Shown here piece after piece: positions 1 through 7,809 of a stretch of DNA of 20,625 nucleotides. Position 1 is the first letter of the stretch, and every line of letters starts with the position of its first letter. The stretch lies in IMG/VR virus record IMGVR_UViG_3300033388_003009, positions 1-20,625 of that record. One strand, 5' to 3'. This DNA is from a virus. Both the position numbers and the translations under genes were made by a program. Below the pieces are notes generated by a model that was not told the origin of the DNA, did not search any database, and saw nothing but the letters and a program-made list of their open reading frames with translations.

Positions 1-384
1 AGAGTTGATGGAGTGAGAACTCAAGCAGAATCAGAAGTTAAGGCTTCTGTCGGAGCAATCTATGAATTGCCGTTAAATGCTTCCTGTGAGGTTATAAAGA
101 CAATTACGAGGTTATTAGCAGCAGGTTGGTTAATGTTGCAGGAGTATGGCGAGGAGGCTTCAGGAACGAGCAAAGATGGGTCAGTTAAAGTAGCAGAGGC
201 GAGGAGTATGTTAAAAGCCATTAGGGAAAGACGATTAATTTTAAGAGATAATTCAGATGCAGAATTAACTAAAGTATCAACTCCTGAAGGACAAATTAAA
301 GGGTGGCCAGATGACACAACAAAAGATGCTACTGATGACAATGCCGGTGGAGGTATTAAGTTTAGAATAAGTAAAGAATTTTAA
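1..384 (+). CDS. Probable head-tail connector (Gp36/DUF1320-like), 5' truncated
   Basis: The reading frame is open from base 1, so the gene is cut by the window edge; the GTG at 13 is only an in-frame codon, not a convincing start. The visible 128 residues contain a YELPL segment followed by a helical stretch with RLLAAGWLMLQEYG, then a GWPDD turn and a glycine-rich end. This order (YELPL near the start, helices, a D-rich turn) resembles the Mu Gp36-like/DUF1320 head-tail joining proteins, which sit between portal and tail. The next two genes are tail completion and terminator proteins, which is the usual position for a connector. The family call rests on remembered pattern and position only; another connector family is possible. 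Confidence 0.5.
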   Translation, partial: RVDGVRTQAESEVKASVGAIYELPLNASCEVIKTITRLLAAGWLMLQEYGEEASGTSKDGSVKVAEARSMLKAIRERRLILRDNSDAELTKVSTPEGQIKGWPDDTTKDATDDNAGGGIKFRISKEF

Positions 385-385
385 T

Positions 386-808
386 ATGCTTACATTTGAA
401 TTACAAGGCGAGAAACAATTGATTAGAAAGTTTAGAGGAATAAAATTAGCAGGTAGAAATTGGCTACCTACAATGAGGTTAATAGGGAGAGATTTAACAG
501 GAGTATTTTCAGGAGTTGTCTTTGATACTCAAGGACGAGCAATAGGAGAACCCTGGAAAAAAAGAAAAAAACCAAAACCGTGGCCACTACTTGATAGGAC
601 AGGAAAATTAAAAGGAGGGTTTAGGTATAAAGCAAAAAGATTATCAGTAGAGATTTATAATATTACAAATTATTTTATTTATCATCAGAGCAATCAACCA
701 AGAAGAAAATTACCAAGACGAGTGATGATGAAATTAGACAATAAGAGAAAAGCAAATATAATGAGAAGATTTCAACAAACAATGAGGAAAAAAATATGGC
801 AGATATAA
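386..808 (+). CDS. Tail completion / phage virion morphogenesis protein
   Basis: 140 residues, very basic. The order LLDRTGKLKGG (about residues 68-78), then a beta segment VEIYNITNYFIYHQ (about 88-101), then RKLPRRVMMKL is the signature layout of the phage virion morphogenesis family (Mu gpG / P2 gpS type), where the block is usually DRTG.L..S, a YA..HQ.G segment and a LP.R motif. Such proteins complete the tail at its head-proximal end. The ATG lies two bases after the upstream stop and no SD is visible. The last 13 bases overlap the next gene, so translation is probably coupled. The family call is fairly secure from these motifs. Confidence 0.75.
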   Translation: MLTFELQGEKQLIRKFRGIKLAGRNWLPTMRLIGRDLTGVFSGVVFDTQGRAIGEPWKKRKKPKPWPLLDRTGKLKGGFRYKAKRLSVEIYNITNYFIYHQSNQPRRKLPRRVMMKLDNKRKANIMRRFQQTMRKKIWQI

Positions 809-1272
809 TTAAAAAAGTTATAACTTTATTAGAGGATCATTCTAATTCTAATTTGAAAAGACCATTTTACGATGGCGATCCTGTTATAATTCCACCAAGT
901 AAATTGCCAACTGTTTCAGTAGAATTAACTGGATCAGATATTGACGAGGGGGCAACAGGATATGATAGTCATTCTGATTTAATTACAATTAAAGTTATAG
1001 TAGATAAAAGACCAGATTTTAATAAAGAGCCCGGACAAGTTGTAGCACAGAAAACATTAAGAGATTTTGTTAAGGGAGTAGATGATAACGGAAACTTATT
1101 AGCAAATTCTATTGTGGGAGTTTTAAGGAAATATCTATCTTTAGACAGCACAGTTTTAGACCAAATGATGTCTATTGACTTTTCTGTCATAAAGCGTGAA
1201 GATATAATTACAGAAGAAGCGTGGATTTCCTTTGCGGTTGAGTCAATCGTAGAGATGTCTGCAAGAGAATAA
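796..1272 (+). CDS. Probable tail terminator protein
   Basis: 158 residues with no sharp motif. An N-terminal helix (MADIIKKVITLLEDH) is followed by alternating strands and helices, including a PTVSVELTGSDIDEG strand-turn and an ITIKVIVDKR strand. That pattern, small size and position between the tail completion gene and the tail tube gene match tail terminators of long-tailed phages (gpU-like), which cap the tube and join it to the head. A weak SD-like GAGG lies about nine bases before the ATG. The start overlaps the upstream gene by 13 bases. The function is inferred mainly from gene order. Confidence 0.5.
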   Translation: MADIIKKVITLLEDHSNSNLKRPFYDGDPVIIPPSKLPTVSVELTGSDIDEGATGYDSHSDLITIKVIVDKRPDFNKEPGQVVAQKTLRDFVKGVDDNGNLLANSIVGVLRKYLSLDSTVLDQMMSIDFSVIKREDIITEEAWISFAVESIVEMSARE

Positions 1273-1278
1273 AGGTCG
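1271..1278 (+). repeat. AAAGGTCG leader element, copy 1
   Basis: Exact octamer that overlaps the TAA stop of the preceding gene. It ends 21 bases before the ATG at 1300. It is the only copy within the tail gene cluster. Confidence 0.6.
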
Positions 1279-1299
1279 TTTAATCAAAGAAATTAAAGT

Positions 1300-1485
1300 A
1301 TGAAATATAAGAATACAAGCAACCAAACTCAAGAACTTATCGGTTTTGGAGTGGTTGAACCTGACGGAATAATAGAAACAAAAGAAGAAATTAATAATCC
1401 TAATTTTGAATTGATTAAAGAAGAATCAAAAAAAATAGGAACAAAAGAAAATGCCAACATTAAGCACATTAGAAAGACAATCTAA
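1300..1485 (+). CDS. Small protein of unknown function before the tail tube gene
   Basis: 61 residues, not recognised. It reads as a short beta-rich segment (ELIGFGVVEPDGIIET) followed by a charged helix rich in Lys, Glu and Asn. Small proteins of this kind often sit next to tail tube genes in siphoviruses, but I cannot assign a role. The ATG follows an AAAGGTCG element and an A/T-rich leader. The last 35 bases overlap the start of the tube gene, a longer overlap than the others here; either the overlap is real and couples the two, or the tube gene starts later. Confidence 0.55.
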   Translation: MKYKNTSNQTQELIGFGVVEPDGIIETKEEINNPNFELIKEESKKIGTKENANIKHIRKTI

Positions 1486-2665
1486 TCTCGGATATTTTGG
1501 ATTAAAATTAGAAGCAGCAAAAGGAACTCCTTTACAGCCGGCAACTTTCGTTCCATTATATTCTGAAGATGTAGCAATCAATCTAAATATTGATGAGGAT
1601 AATCCGATAGTAGGAATTAGGGCAGCAAGATATGATTCATTTAGAGGACAAGAAGATTATCAGGGTTCGGTTAAGGTTTTAGCAGAACCAAAAACATTGC
1701 CTCATTTTCTAAATATGCTTTTGAAAAAAGGCACAACTACTGGAAATGATACAACTGGATATACGCACCCATTTACATTAGGAGATTCAACAAAGAGTTA
1801 TACAATTGAGTTTCTTAAGGGAAACATTCCTTTTAGGTTTTATGGTGTAGAAGCAAGTAGCATAAAACCAACTTTTGAAGATAACAAAATGGTTTTAGAT
1901 GTGAGTATTTCAGCATTAGGACAATTTTCAGTTGCTAAGATTAAAACCGCTACCGGAACTGCTGTCGTTTTTGAAGACGAAAGACCTAATCCAACAAAGG
2001 GATTAACCACAGATGATAGTTTAAGATTATATGATGTGAGTGAAGGAACTTATGAAGATGTGACGATTAGCGATATAAATGCTGATGGAAAGACATTGGA
2101 AGTTTCTACAATTTCAGGAACTTATGAAGAAGGAGATTTATGCTGGTTAAAACCACTAACTCCAAGTTATTCTATTTCAGCACCATTTAATTGGGGCAGA
2201 ACAGAATTTCGTTTTGGCACAGGATCCGCTGTTGCTTTAGCCGCAACACAGGAAAGAGTTGAAAGAGGAAGTGAATGGACTCTAATAAATTCATTAGAGG
2301 ATAATGCTGGTGCTAAAAGAAGTGGCAGTTTTAGACCTGCTTCTTTAGTCAGAACTCAAGGAGATGTAGAAATTAGTATTAAGAAATTCTTTAAAGATGG
2401 ACAAGACCATAACAGATTTTTGCAAAGTTTATCAAGGGCATTGGTAGTTAGGCACTACTCACCTGCCCACGCAGGAACTGATTTAACTGAAGCAGAATTA
2501 AGGGTTACGATTAGTGAGTATGATATTAAGGAGAACTCGGTTCCTCTTAATACCGGAGAAATAGTGTATGGGAATCTTACATTGATTCCAAAATACAAAA
2601 CAGCTGATGCTCAAATGTTTGATGTAAAAGTCGTTAATAGCTTGGCTGGTGCAACTTACGAATAA
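1451..2665 (+). CDS. Major tail tube protein with an extra middle domain
   Basis: 404 residues. The N-terminus (GYFGLKLEAAKGTPLQPATFV) matches the start of phage tail tube proteins, in which a G.K.E...GTP segment leads into the tube beta-barrel. The tube-like part spans roughly residues 10-165 and resumes after about 245. Between them, at about 168-245, is a separate acidic beta-rich segment (FEDERPNPTKGL to LCWLKPLTP) that looks like an inserted decoration domain, making the protein longer than the usual ~300 residues. It precedes the tail chaperones and tape measure, the standard place for the tube gene. The start follows the A-rich phage leader type. A 17-bp stem hairpin follows the stop. 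Confidence 0.75.
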   Translation: MPTLSTLERQSNLGYFGLKLEAAKGTPLQPATFVPLYSEDVAINLNIDEDNPIVGIRAARYDSFRGQEDYQGSVKVLAEPKTLPHFLNMLLKKGTTTGNDTTGYTHPFTLGDSTKSYTIEFLKGNIPFRFYGVEASSIKPTFEDNKMVLDVSISALGQFSVAKIKTATGTAVVFEDERPNPTKGLTTDDSLRLYDVSEGTYEDVTISDINADGKTLEVSTISGTYEEGDLCWLKPLTPSYSISAPFNWGRTEFRFGTGSAVALAATQERVERGSEWTLINSLEDNAGAKRSGSFRPASLVRTQGDVEISIKKFFKDGQDHNRFLQSLSRALVVRHYSPAHAGTDLTEAELRVTISEYDIKENSVPLNTGEIVYGNLTLIPKYKTADAQMFDVKVVNSLAGATYE

Positions 2666-2670
2666 GATAA

Positions 2671-2730
2671 TAGGAGGAGGTAGGAGTGGCTGATTTCCTT
2701 CCTGCATTGGTTTATTCCTGCCTCCTCTTA
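2671..2730 (+). other. Strong 17-bp hairpin after the tail tube gene
   Basis: Arm 2671-2687 pairs fully with 2714-2730 (17 bp, three of them G-U), with a 26-base loop. It begins six bases after the tube stop codon. There is no T-tract, so it is not a classical terminator; it could be a processing or stability element that lets the abundant tube message be separated from the chaperone and tape measure messages. A perfect palindrome TTCTGCAGAA follows at 2731-2740. The sequence is related to hairpins at 18275 and 19826. Confidence 0.75.
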
Positions 2731-2745
2731 TTCTGCAGAAGGCTT

Positions 2746-3072
2746 ATGAAACAAATAGATATAACAAAAGAAACCTATGGCGAAAGGATTAACAAAAGTC
2801 CTTCTTTTGCCAAAGATGTAATAATAACTCTTTCAGATGATATTTCTATTGAGGTTATGAATCTTTTTAGAAAAGGAAAGGTAGATAAGTGGATGAATCC
2901 TATGTTAAAAGAATTGATAATTGATTGGAACTTAGTAGATGAAAAAGGAAAGAAACTACCAATAACCGTAGATGGCTTAGATAGAATTAAATCTATAAAA
3001 TTAAGAAACTGGATTATCATTACAATCCAAGAGTTTATTGTTGAGAGTTTAGGGGTTTCAAAAAAAAAATAG
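2746..3072 (+). CDS. Tail assembly chaperone, short form (lambda gpG analogue)
   Basis: 108 residues from the ATG at 2746; a GTG 60 bases upstream lies inside the hairpin and would add an unlikely hydrophobic leader. The protein is mostly helical after an N-terminal beta segment (DVIITLSDDISIEVMNLF) and ends GVSKKK at TAG. Its position between tube and tape measure genes, its length and the A10 run directly before the stop identify it as the first half of a frameshifting tail chaperone pair, as in lambda G/GT. Chaperones of this type bind the tape measure protein before tube polymerisation. No sequence motif is diagnostic; the call rests on position and the frameshift site. Confidence 0.7.
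   Translation: MKQIDITKETYGERINKSPSFAKDVIITLSDDISIEVMNLFRKGKVDKWMNPMLKELIIDWNLVDEKGKKLPITVDGLDRIKSIKLRNWIIITIQEFIVESLGVSKKK
3060..3069 (+). promoter_or_regulatory. A10 slippery run, probable -1 frameshift site
   Basis: Ten adenines end directly at the TAG stop of the chaperone gene. A -1 slip enters a frame open to 3296. The +1 frame stops at once (TAA at 3074-3076), so only -1 is productive. A small palindrome, GAATTAATTC at 3078-3087, follows; no strong pseudoknot is evident. Confidence 0.7.
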
Positions 3073-3296
3073 TTAAAGAATTAATTCTCTTCTTAGATAA
3101 CGCAGGAGTAAATCCACCTATGGAATATCTTGAGATGTGTTATAGGAGGGACTTTGGAATAACCCATAGGGAATTAATGCAAATGCCTTATCGTGTATTT
3201 TTACTTGATATGGAAATGATGAATACCGAAAGGGCAATGAAAAATAATGTTAGGAAAAACAGAAACACTAACAATTTTATTAAAAGGAAAAGATAA
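3069..3296 (+). CDS. Tail assembly chaperone, -1 frameshift extension (gpT-like)
   Basis: After a -1 slip on the A10 run the message reads 75 more codons, starting IVKELILFLDNAGVNPP and ending in a Lys/Arg/Asn-rich tail before TAA at 3294. The fusion is about 183 residues. Features include a helix with YLEMCYRRDFGITHRELMQMP, typical of the second halves of tail chaperones, where a short all-helical domain binds the tape measure. The segment has no good start of its own apart from an internal ATG at 3120, which could instead give a separate 58-residue product. It overlaps the tape measure start by 50 bases. Fusion by frameshifting is the best-supported reading because this gene position in long-tailed phages commonly uses it. 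Confidence 0.65.
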   Translation: MVKELILFLDNAGVNPPMEYLEMCYRRDFGITHRELMQMPYRVFLLDMEMMNTERAMKNNVRKNRNTNNFIKRKR

Positions 3297-4806
3297 GTTT
3301 TCAAGAGTTTTTGATAAAGCAAGTGGCAAACTTGGAGGTTTTTCTGGTATTTTAGGAAAAGTAGGAAAAGCCGCAGGAGTAGCGACTGCTGCTATCGGTG
3401 CTATGGCAGTAGGGATCGGAGTAAAATCTGTTTTAGCCGCAGCAAAGTTTGAGAAGTCAATGGCAAATGTTGCAACCTTAGTAGATACCAGCACGGAAAG
3501 TATGGCAGATATGAAAAAAGAGATATTAGATATGTCAGGCAGGGTTCCAGTTTCAATAGAGGATTTAACAGATGCTCTTTATCAAGTCAGGTCTGCTGGG
3601 ATAGATGCCGCAGACGCTATGGATGTTTTAGAAACTTCCGGAAAATTAGCAGTAGCAGGATTAGCCACAACTGAAGAAGCAACAAATCTTTTAACTTCTG
3701 CTATCAATGTTTATGGCGATGAAACCCACGATGCAAATACAATAGCAGAAATTTTATTCAAAACGGTTAAATATGGTAAGACAACAGTTGCTGGATTAGC
3801 ACAAGGCTTTGGTAAGGTGGCTGGAATAGCAAAAGAAACAGGAATTAGTATTGAGGAATTATCAGCCGCAACTGCCGTATTAACTACAACAGGTATTACT
3901 GCTTCAGAAGCTCAAACATCTTTGAAAGCAATGATATCTAATGTATTAAAACCAACAGCAGACGCCACAAAAGCTGCTGAAAAATTAGGTATTGAATTTA
4001 ATTTAGGAGCATTACAAGCCAAAGGGCTTTCAGAAATGTTAGTTGAGATAGCCGAAAAAGCAGGAGATGATAAACAAGCATTAGCAGATTTATATGGATC
4101 AGTAGACGCAGCTAATTCTGTTTTTACATTAACATCTGATGAGGGTGGAACGAAATTACGAGATACATTAAATGACATATCAATAGCAAGTGGAGCATTA
4201 GATGAAGCATTCCAGAAACAAAAAGATACTTTTGAAATGCAATGGCTATTAGTTAAAAATAAATTAAACAAAGCATTTATAGAATTAGGAATTAAGTTAA
4301 TGCCAAGTATTAAAGATGCAGTAGATAGATATGTTTTACCTGCTTTAAATAGTGTATCAAATTGGGTTGAGAATAATGGAGATAAAATAAGTGCACCTTT
4401 TGAACGAATATCAGACATTATGAAAGGATTCCAAATGTTTTATTCTAAAGATGAAGAGACAAGTAAGTTGATGAGAGATAAATTAAAAGAAGAAAAGTTT
4501 ATCGGACCGGTATTGAAGACAGTAGACTTTTTTGGAGGAGTAAAAGAAAGATGGAATAAATTACGAACAGCACCGGGAGAGGCTTGGTCAGATTACTGGG
4601 GAAAATTCAAAGAAGATATCGGTGGCAGTATGTCATCAATGGTTGCTGGTGCAAGAGAAAATAGAGGACAACAAAGTTTTGGATCTAATCCTACTTATAA
4701 TTTTGATTTTAAGGGTGCTTTTATAGGAAACCCAGATGAGTTTAAAGGTCAAGTAATTGATTTAATAAACCGAGAGTCTGAGTTAGGCTCTATTGGTGGA
4801 GAATAA
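3247..4806 (+). CDS. Tail tape measure protein (TP901 type)
   Basis: 519 residues. The N-terminus carries a Gly/Ala-rich hydrophobic stretch (about residues 36-66), followed at about 65-260 by the TP901 core: FEKSMANVATLVDTS, ALYQVRSAGID, AMDVLETSGKLAVAGLATTEEATN and the LTTTGITASEAQTSLKAM block, all recognisable hallmarks of this family. The C-terminal third is helical and ends with a short glycine-rich piece. The protein sets tail length and is ejected into the host. At the usual ~0.15 nm per residue, 519 residues predict a tail near 75-80 nm, short for a siphovirus. No lytic domain is visible. The gene overlaps the chaperone extension at its start. Confidence 0.92.
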   Translation: MLGKTETLTILLKGKDKFSRVFDKASGKLGGFSGILGKVGKAAGVATAAIGAMAVGIGVKSVLAAAKFEKSMANVATLVDTSTESMADMKKEILDMSGRVPVSIEDLTDALYQVRSAGIDAADAMDVLETSGKLAVAGLATTEEATNLLTSAINVYGDETHDANTIAEILFKTVKYGKTTVAGLAQGFGKVAGIAKETGISIEELSAATAVLTTTGITASEAQTSLKAMISNVLKPTADATKAAEKLGIEFNLGALQAKGLSEMLVEIAEKAGDDKQALADLYGSVDAANSVFTLTSDEGGTKLRDTLNDISIASGALDEAFQKQKDTFEMQWLLVKNKLNKAFIELGIKLMPSIKDAVDRYVLPALNSVSNWVENNGDKISAPFERISDIMKGFQMFYSKDEETSKLMRDKLKEEKFIGPVLKTVDFFGGVKERWNKLRTAPGEAWSDYWGKFKEDIGGSMSSMVAGARENRGQQSFGSNPTYNFDFKGAFIGNPDEFKGQVIDLINRESELGSIGGE

Positions 4807-4807
4807 T

Positions 4808-6145
4808 ATGGCTTCAATAAAATTTGATTCAACAGAAATATGCAATTCAACATATATACCTCGTTTTGTCAAACACGAGTCTGCACCTGAAAGAGAATTG
4901 TCAACATTAAAATTAGCAGGTGAGGACGGAGTTGTTTTAATATCCAAGAGATATGGAGTTAAACATATTACAATTATTGGGAAGTTGACTGCAGCTTCTC
5001 GTTCTGCTTTAGATACTGCTATTGATAATTTTAAAGAATTATTTTCTCGTAAAGATAAGAATTTAGATATTAGTTGGGAGGGTAGCACAAGAAGATATGT
5101 TGCTACTTGCACAAGGCATAATTTTGACAGGGATTTTTATCACGATTTATTTGTTCCTTGGAGTGCAGAGTTTATAGTGCCAACAGGTTATGGAAAAGAT
5201 ACAAGTCAAACAACTGCTTTAGATTTAGAAAACCAAACAGCGACAGCAATATCTCAAAATGTTTCTTTTAGTGGCTCAATACCTCCTGAGCCAATTTTTA
5301 CAATAAATTTTGATACAGTTGGGAATTGTGCTGCTATTAAAATAGAAAATGAAGATACTGGCGATTATATTAAAATTGCTAAAGAATTTAGTGCAGCAAC
5401 TGCTTATATAATTAATACAGAAGATTTACAAATTACAGAGGGAGGAATAGAAATAGATTTTAGTGGTTTATTTCCTAATTGGATAATAGGAAGTAATGGA
5501 TTTAAGTTAACAACAATTGGTTCAGGATCAACTTTAGATCAATCACAAACTTATAATGCTGGTGGAATGAGGTCAGTATTATATGACGCTGGAGATTTTC
5601 CTTTTCAAGCACAATCTTTTATATTATCAGAATCAGGGTGGATACATAAAATGAGTTTTTATGTAGATAAAACAGGTTCGCCAACAGGCAAAATGCAATT
5701 CTTAATTTATAGTGATAATAATGGAGTTCCAGGGACTAATCTAAGTGGCGATGGATATGAAATAAATTATGCTGATGTTCCGAGTAGTGCGGCTTGGACA
5801 GAAGCCATTTGGGCTACGGGAAGCAGACCATATTTAGAAGCAGGAAAAAGATACTGGATAGTTCTTAATAGTGGCACTATGACAGGGACAGACTCTTCTA
5901 ATTTTTATGGTTGGAGATATAACCTAAATGCTTCAGGACAAGATAGATATTTAAATGGAAAAGCAATGGCAAGACCAACTGCTTCAACATCGGATCCTTG
6001 GGAAGACGGAAATGCAAATGCTCAAGCTGGAGATAATGTAGACCAACAAGCATCAGATATGATGTTTAAGATTTATTATGGAGATGGTGCAGGTGTAAGT
6101 CATCAATTAGATTTGGATATTAAATATACTAAACATTGGTTATGA
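4808..6145 (+). CDS. Distal tail protein (Dit-like) with inserted beta-sandwich domain
   Basis: 445 residues from the ATG at 4808, which has a usable GGTGGAG upstream; a TTG 15 bases earlier is less likely. Residues ~1-240 read as a siphovirus Dit: an N-terminal ring domain with LKLAGEDGVVLISKRYGVKHI and a second beta domain ending NGFKLTTIGSGS. The last residues (LDLDIKYTKHWL) are the canonical end of this family. Between them, at about 245-427, lies an extra domain with the order FILSESGWIHKMSFYV, GSPTGKMQFLIYSDNNGVPG, YLEAGKRYWIVLNSG and a final MMFKIYYGD strand. This matches the extracellular beta-sandwich module known as choice-of-anchor R and is likely a surface-binding module. The gene forms part of the baseplate cluster, with an ATGA overlap into the next gene. 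Confidence 0.78.
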   Translation: MASIKFDSTEICNSTYIPRFVKHESAPERELSTLKLAGEDGVVLISKRYGVKHITIIGKLTAASRSALDTAIDNFKELFSRKDKNLDISWEGSTRRYVATCTRHNFDRDFYHDLFVPWSAEFIVPTGYGKDTSQTTALDLENQTATAISQNVSFSGSIPPEPIFTINFDTVGNCAAIKIENEDTGDYIKIAKEFSAATAYIINTEDLQITEGGIEIDFSGLFPNWIIGSNGFKLTTIGSGSTLDQSQTYNAGGMRSVLYDAGDFPFQAQSFILSESGWIHKMSFYVDKTGSPTGKMQFLIYSDNNGVPGTNLSGDGYEINYADVPSSAAWTEAIWATGSRPYLEAGKRYWIVLNSGTMTGTDSSNFYGWRYNLNASGQDRYLNGKAMARPTASTSDPWEDGNANAQAGDNVDQQASDMMFKIYYGDGAGVSHQLDLDIKYTKHWL

Positions 6146-7281
6146 AAAAGATTTATATTAAAGTTTATGATCAGTGGGGCAATTTCAAAACGATTTGGAC
6201 AGATGCAAAGTTTAATGGTTTTACTAAACAGATGTTTGGAGGATTAGGCAGTTGTATGATAGAGTTAGGAAAAAATTATGATTATAGTGGAGATGATTTA
6301 CAATTAAATAACGAAGTAAAGATTTATATTCACGATGAAGATTTATTAGCAGGAGAAACAAAATTGATTTATGATGGCTATATATATGAATATGAACCTT
6401 GGATAGATGGTGGAGAGCAGGGTATCAGGGTTACCCTAATGGGTTATTATACGACATTGTCGCTTGATATTTATCAGATTATTGCTGACAAGCAAACAAC
6501 GATTACCGAGTCAGCAGTTGCAACAAGTGTTATGGTTAAAAATCTTATAGATAGATATCGTGCTGCGAGGGACAATCCTAAAATAGAATATACTCAACCC
6601 TCTATTGAGGCTTCAGGAGATACCCAAACTTACATTTTTGAAGCAAGAACTTATAGAGAAGCATTAGACGAGATTGTAGATATAGCACCGATCGGCTGGT
6701 ATTATTATGTGGATGCTGACGGAGTAATGAATTTCAAGCAAGTATCATCAACAACAGATCATACTTTTGTTATAGGAAGACATTGCCAATCTGCGAGGAT
6801 TTATAAAAATATGGGATACATTAAAAATTTAATGTTGGTTTGGGATAGAGATACAAATTATAAACTTTATCAAAAGCAAGATTCTATTGAGAGATATGGG
6901 AGGAGAATGGAGAAAAGATTTGATGCTGGTTTTCAGAACAATGCAGATACTATGGACGATATGGCTAATAAGTTTTTACAGCAAAATAATGAGCCAAGAG
7001 TTAAGATAATTGCCGAGATAATAGATAATAACGAGTCAGATAAAGGATATGATATTGATAGTGTAGAGCCAGGGGATACTTGTATTTTTAGAGGATTTGA
7101 GGAAGGGTTGGAAAGTATTTTTAATCAAACAATGTTAATCAGTAAAGTTGATTATACATTAAGTAAAATAAGAATTACGGTTGAACCAGTTAAAAGTGGT
7201 ATTCTTTTTGAACAAAGAAAATTAAGTCGATCAATCGGAAAAATGGCGAGTGAGGGAGTTCAAACTGCTTATGCAGTATAG
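6142..7281 (+). CDS. Baseplate / tail protein, siphovirus ReqiPepy6 Gp37-like
   Basis: 379 residues from the ATG at 6142, overlapping the upstream TGA. The protein has the layout of gp27/Tal-type baseplate hub proteins: an N-terminal beta domain starting IYIKVYDQWGNFKTIW, a middle part with LIYDGYIYEYEPWIDGG and GIRVTLMGYYTTL, a helix-rich insert, and a C-terminal beta domain with DSVEPGDTCIFRGFEEG and LISKVDYTLSKIRITVEP. This matches the family named after ReqiPepy6 Gp37, found directly after Dit in many siphoviruses. It probably forms the hub below the Dit ring through which the tape measure and DNA pass. There is no visible peptidase or lysozyme domain and no long receptor-binding tail. 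Confidence 0.75.
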   Translation: MKKIYIKVYDQWGNFKTIWTDAKFNGFTKQMFGGLGSCMIELGKNYDYSGDDLQLNNEVKIYIHDEDLLAGETKLIYDGYIYEYEPWIDGGEQGIRVTLMGYYTTLSLDIYQIIADKQTTITESAVATSVMVKNLIDRYRAARDNPKIEYTQPSIEASGDTQTYIFEARTYREALDEIVDIAPIGWYYYVDADGVMNFKQVSSTTDHTFVIGRHCQSARIYKNMGYIKNLMLVWDRDTNYKLYQKQDSIERYGRRMEKRFDAGFQNNADTMDDMANKFLQQNNEPRVKIIAEIIDNNESDKGYDIDSVEPGDTCIFRGFEEGLESIFNQTMLISKVDYTLSKIRITVEPVKSGILFEQRKLSRSIGKMASEGVQTAYAV

Positions 7282-7283
7282 AT

Positions 7284-7529
7284 ATGAAACAAACAATTAA
7301 CGAAAAAATAATAGAAATGAAACAAGATATTCATTACATTAAATTAGCATTACAAAAAATGCCAACGATAGAGGGTATGAAGTTGGCTAATCAAAAGTTA
7401 GTAGAGAAAATCTTTGAAGAATCAGAAAAGAGATATGCCTCTAAAACAATAGAAAAAATTGTATGGGCAACTGCTGGTATAGTCGGCACAGCAGTCTTAT
7501 ATTCTCTTTTGGGGTTAATAATAAAATAG
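7284..7529 (+). CDS. XhlA-like membrane protein, probable lysis accessory
   Basis: 81 residues: an N-terminal coiled-coil-like region (about 1-58, heptad-rich with Lys, Glu, Ile and Leu) followed by one transmembrane helix (about 59-80, beginning IVWATAGIVGTAVLYSLLG) and a single Lys. This is the architecture of the XhlA/haemolysin-like phage lysis proteins, which sit in the cytoplasmic membrane and assist a holin. The gene starts three bases after the baseplate gene and precedes the lysin and holin genes, consistent with a lysis role. Single-helix tail-associated proteins look alike, so the function remains an inference. Confidence 0.6.
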   Translation: MKQTINEKIIEMKQDIHYIKLALQKMPTIEGMKLANQKLVEKIFEESEKRYASKTIEKIVWATAGIVGTAVLYSLLGLIIK

Positions 7530-7530
7530 T

Positions 7531-7710
7531 ATGGAAGAATACGGTCGTTGTTATGAGTGTGGAAAACTTTTACCATTAGAAGTATTAAAGCAAAAGAGAT
7601 TTTTTGTTTATCACAAACATCACGGCGATTTTCATCATAAACTTTTTTGTTATACCTGTCTTAAAAAGGCAGATGAGGCAGGAAAGGAAGCAATGAGAGA
7701 TAAGTATTAA
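7531..7710 (+). CDS. Small zinc-finger-like protein (two CxxC pairs)
   Basis: 59 residues, starting directly after the XhlA-like gene. Two cysteine pairs, CYEC (residues 7-10) and CYTC (40-43), are separated by a His-rich segment (VYHKHHGDFHHKLF), so a single zinc-binding knuckle is likely. The rest is a basic helix. No family is recognised. Such proteins can bind nucleic acid or act as structural adaptors; nothing here decides between them. The next 99 bases carry no gene apart from a short hairpin. Confidence 0.6.
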   Translation: MEEYGRCYECGKLLPLEVLKQKRFFVYHKHHGDFHHKLFCYTCLKKADEAGKEAMRDKY

Positions 7711-7713
7711 AAA

Positions 7714-7737
7714 ACCCCTTCCTTTTCAGATAGGGGT
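7714..7737. terminator. Weak hairpin, terminator-like on the minus strand
   Basis: ACCCCT (7714-7719) pairs with AGGGGT (7732-7737) across a 12-base loop. On the + strand it is followed by gaaaaattg, not a T-tract. On the - strand the stem is followed by TTTTTTAA, as in a rho-independent terminator. Since no minus-strand genes are seen, it may block antisense transcription, or be a partial attenuator between the tail and lysis genes. Confidence 0.35.
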
Positions 7738-7809
7738 GAAAAATTGCTTTATTAAGTTAACTCAATAAGATTTTATCTTTAAAAAGCATTATACTACAAT
7801 TCAAATTAT

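Noticed and set aside
3912-4418. Minus-strand open frame opposite the tape measure gene
   Set aside because: It mirrors a strongly supported gene, lacks motifs and has no promoter. The same holds for all other minus-strand frames.
7766-7795. Promoter with -10 TATACT at 7790
   Set aside because: No -35 resembling TTGACA lies at 16-18 bases, unlike the four clear promoters.
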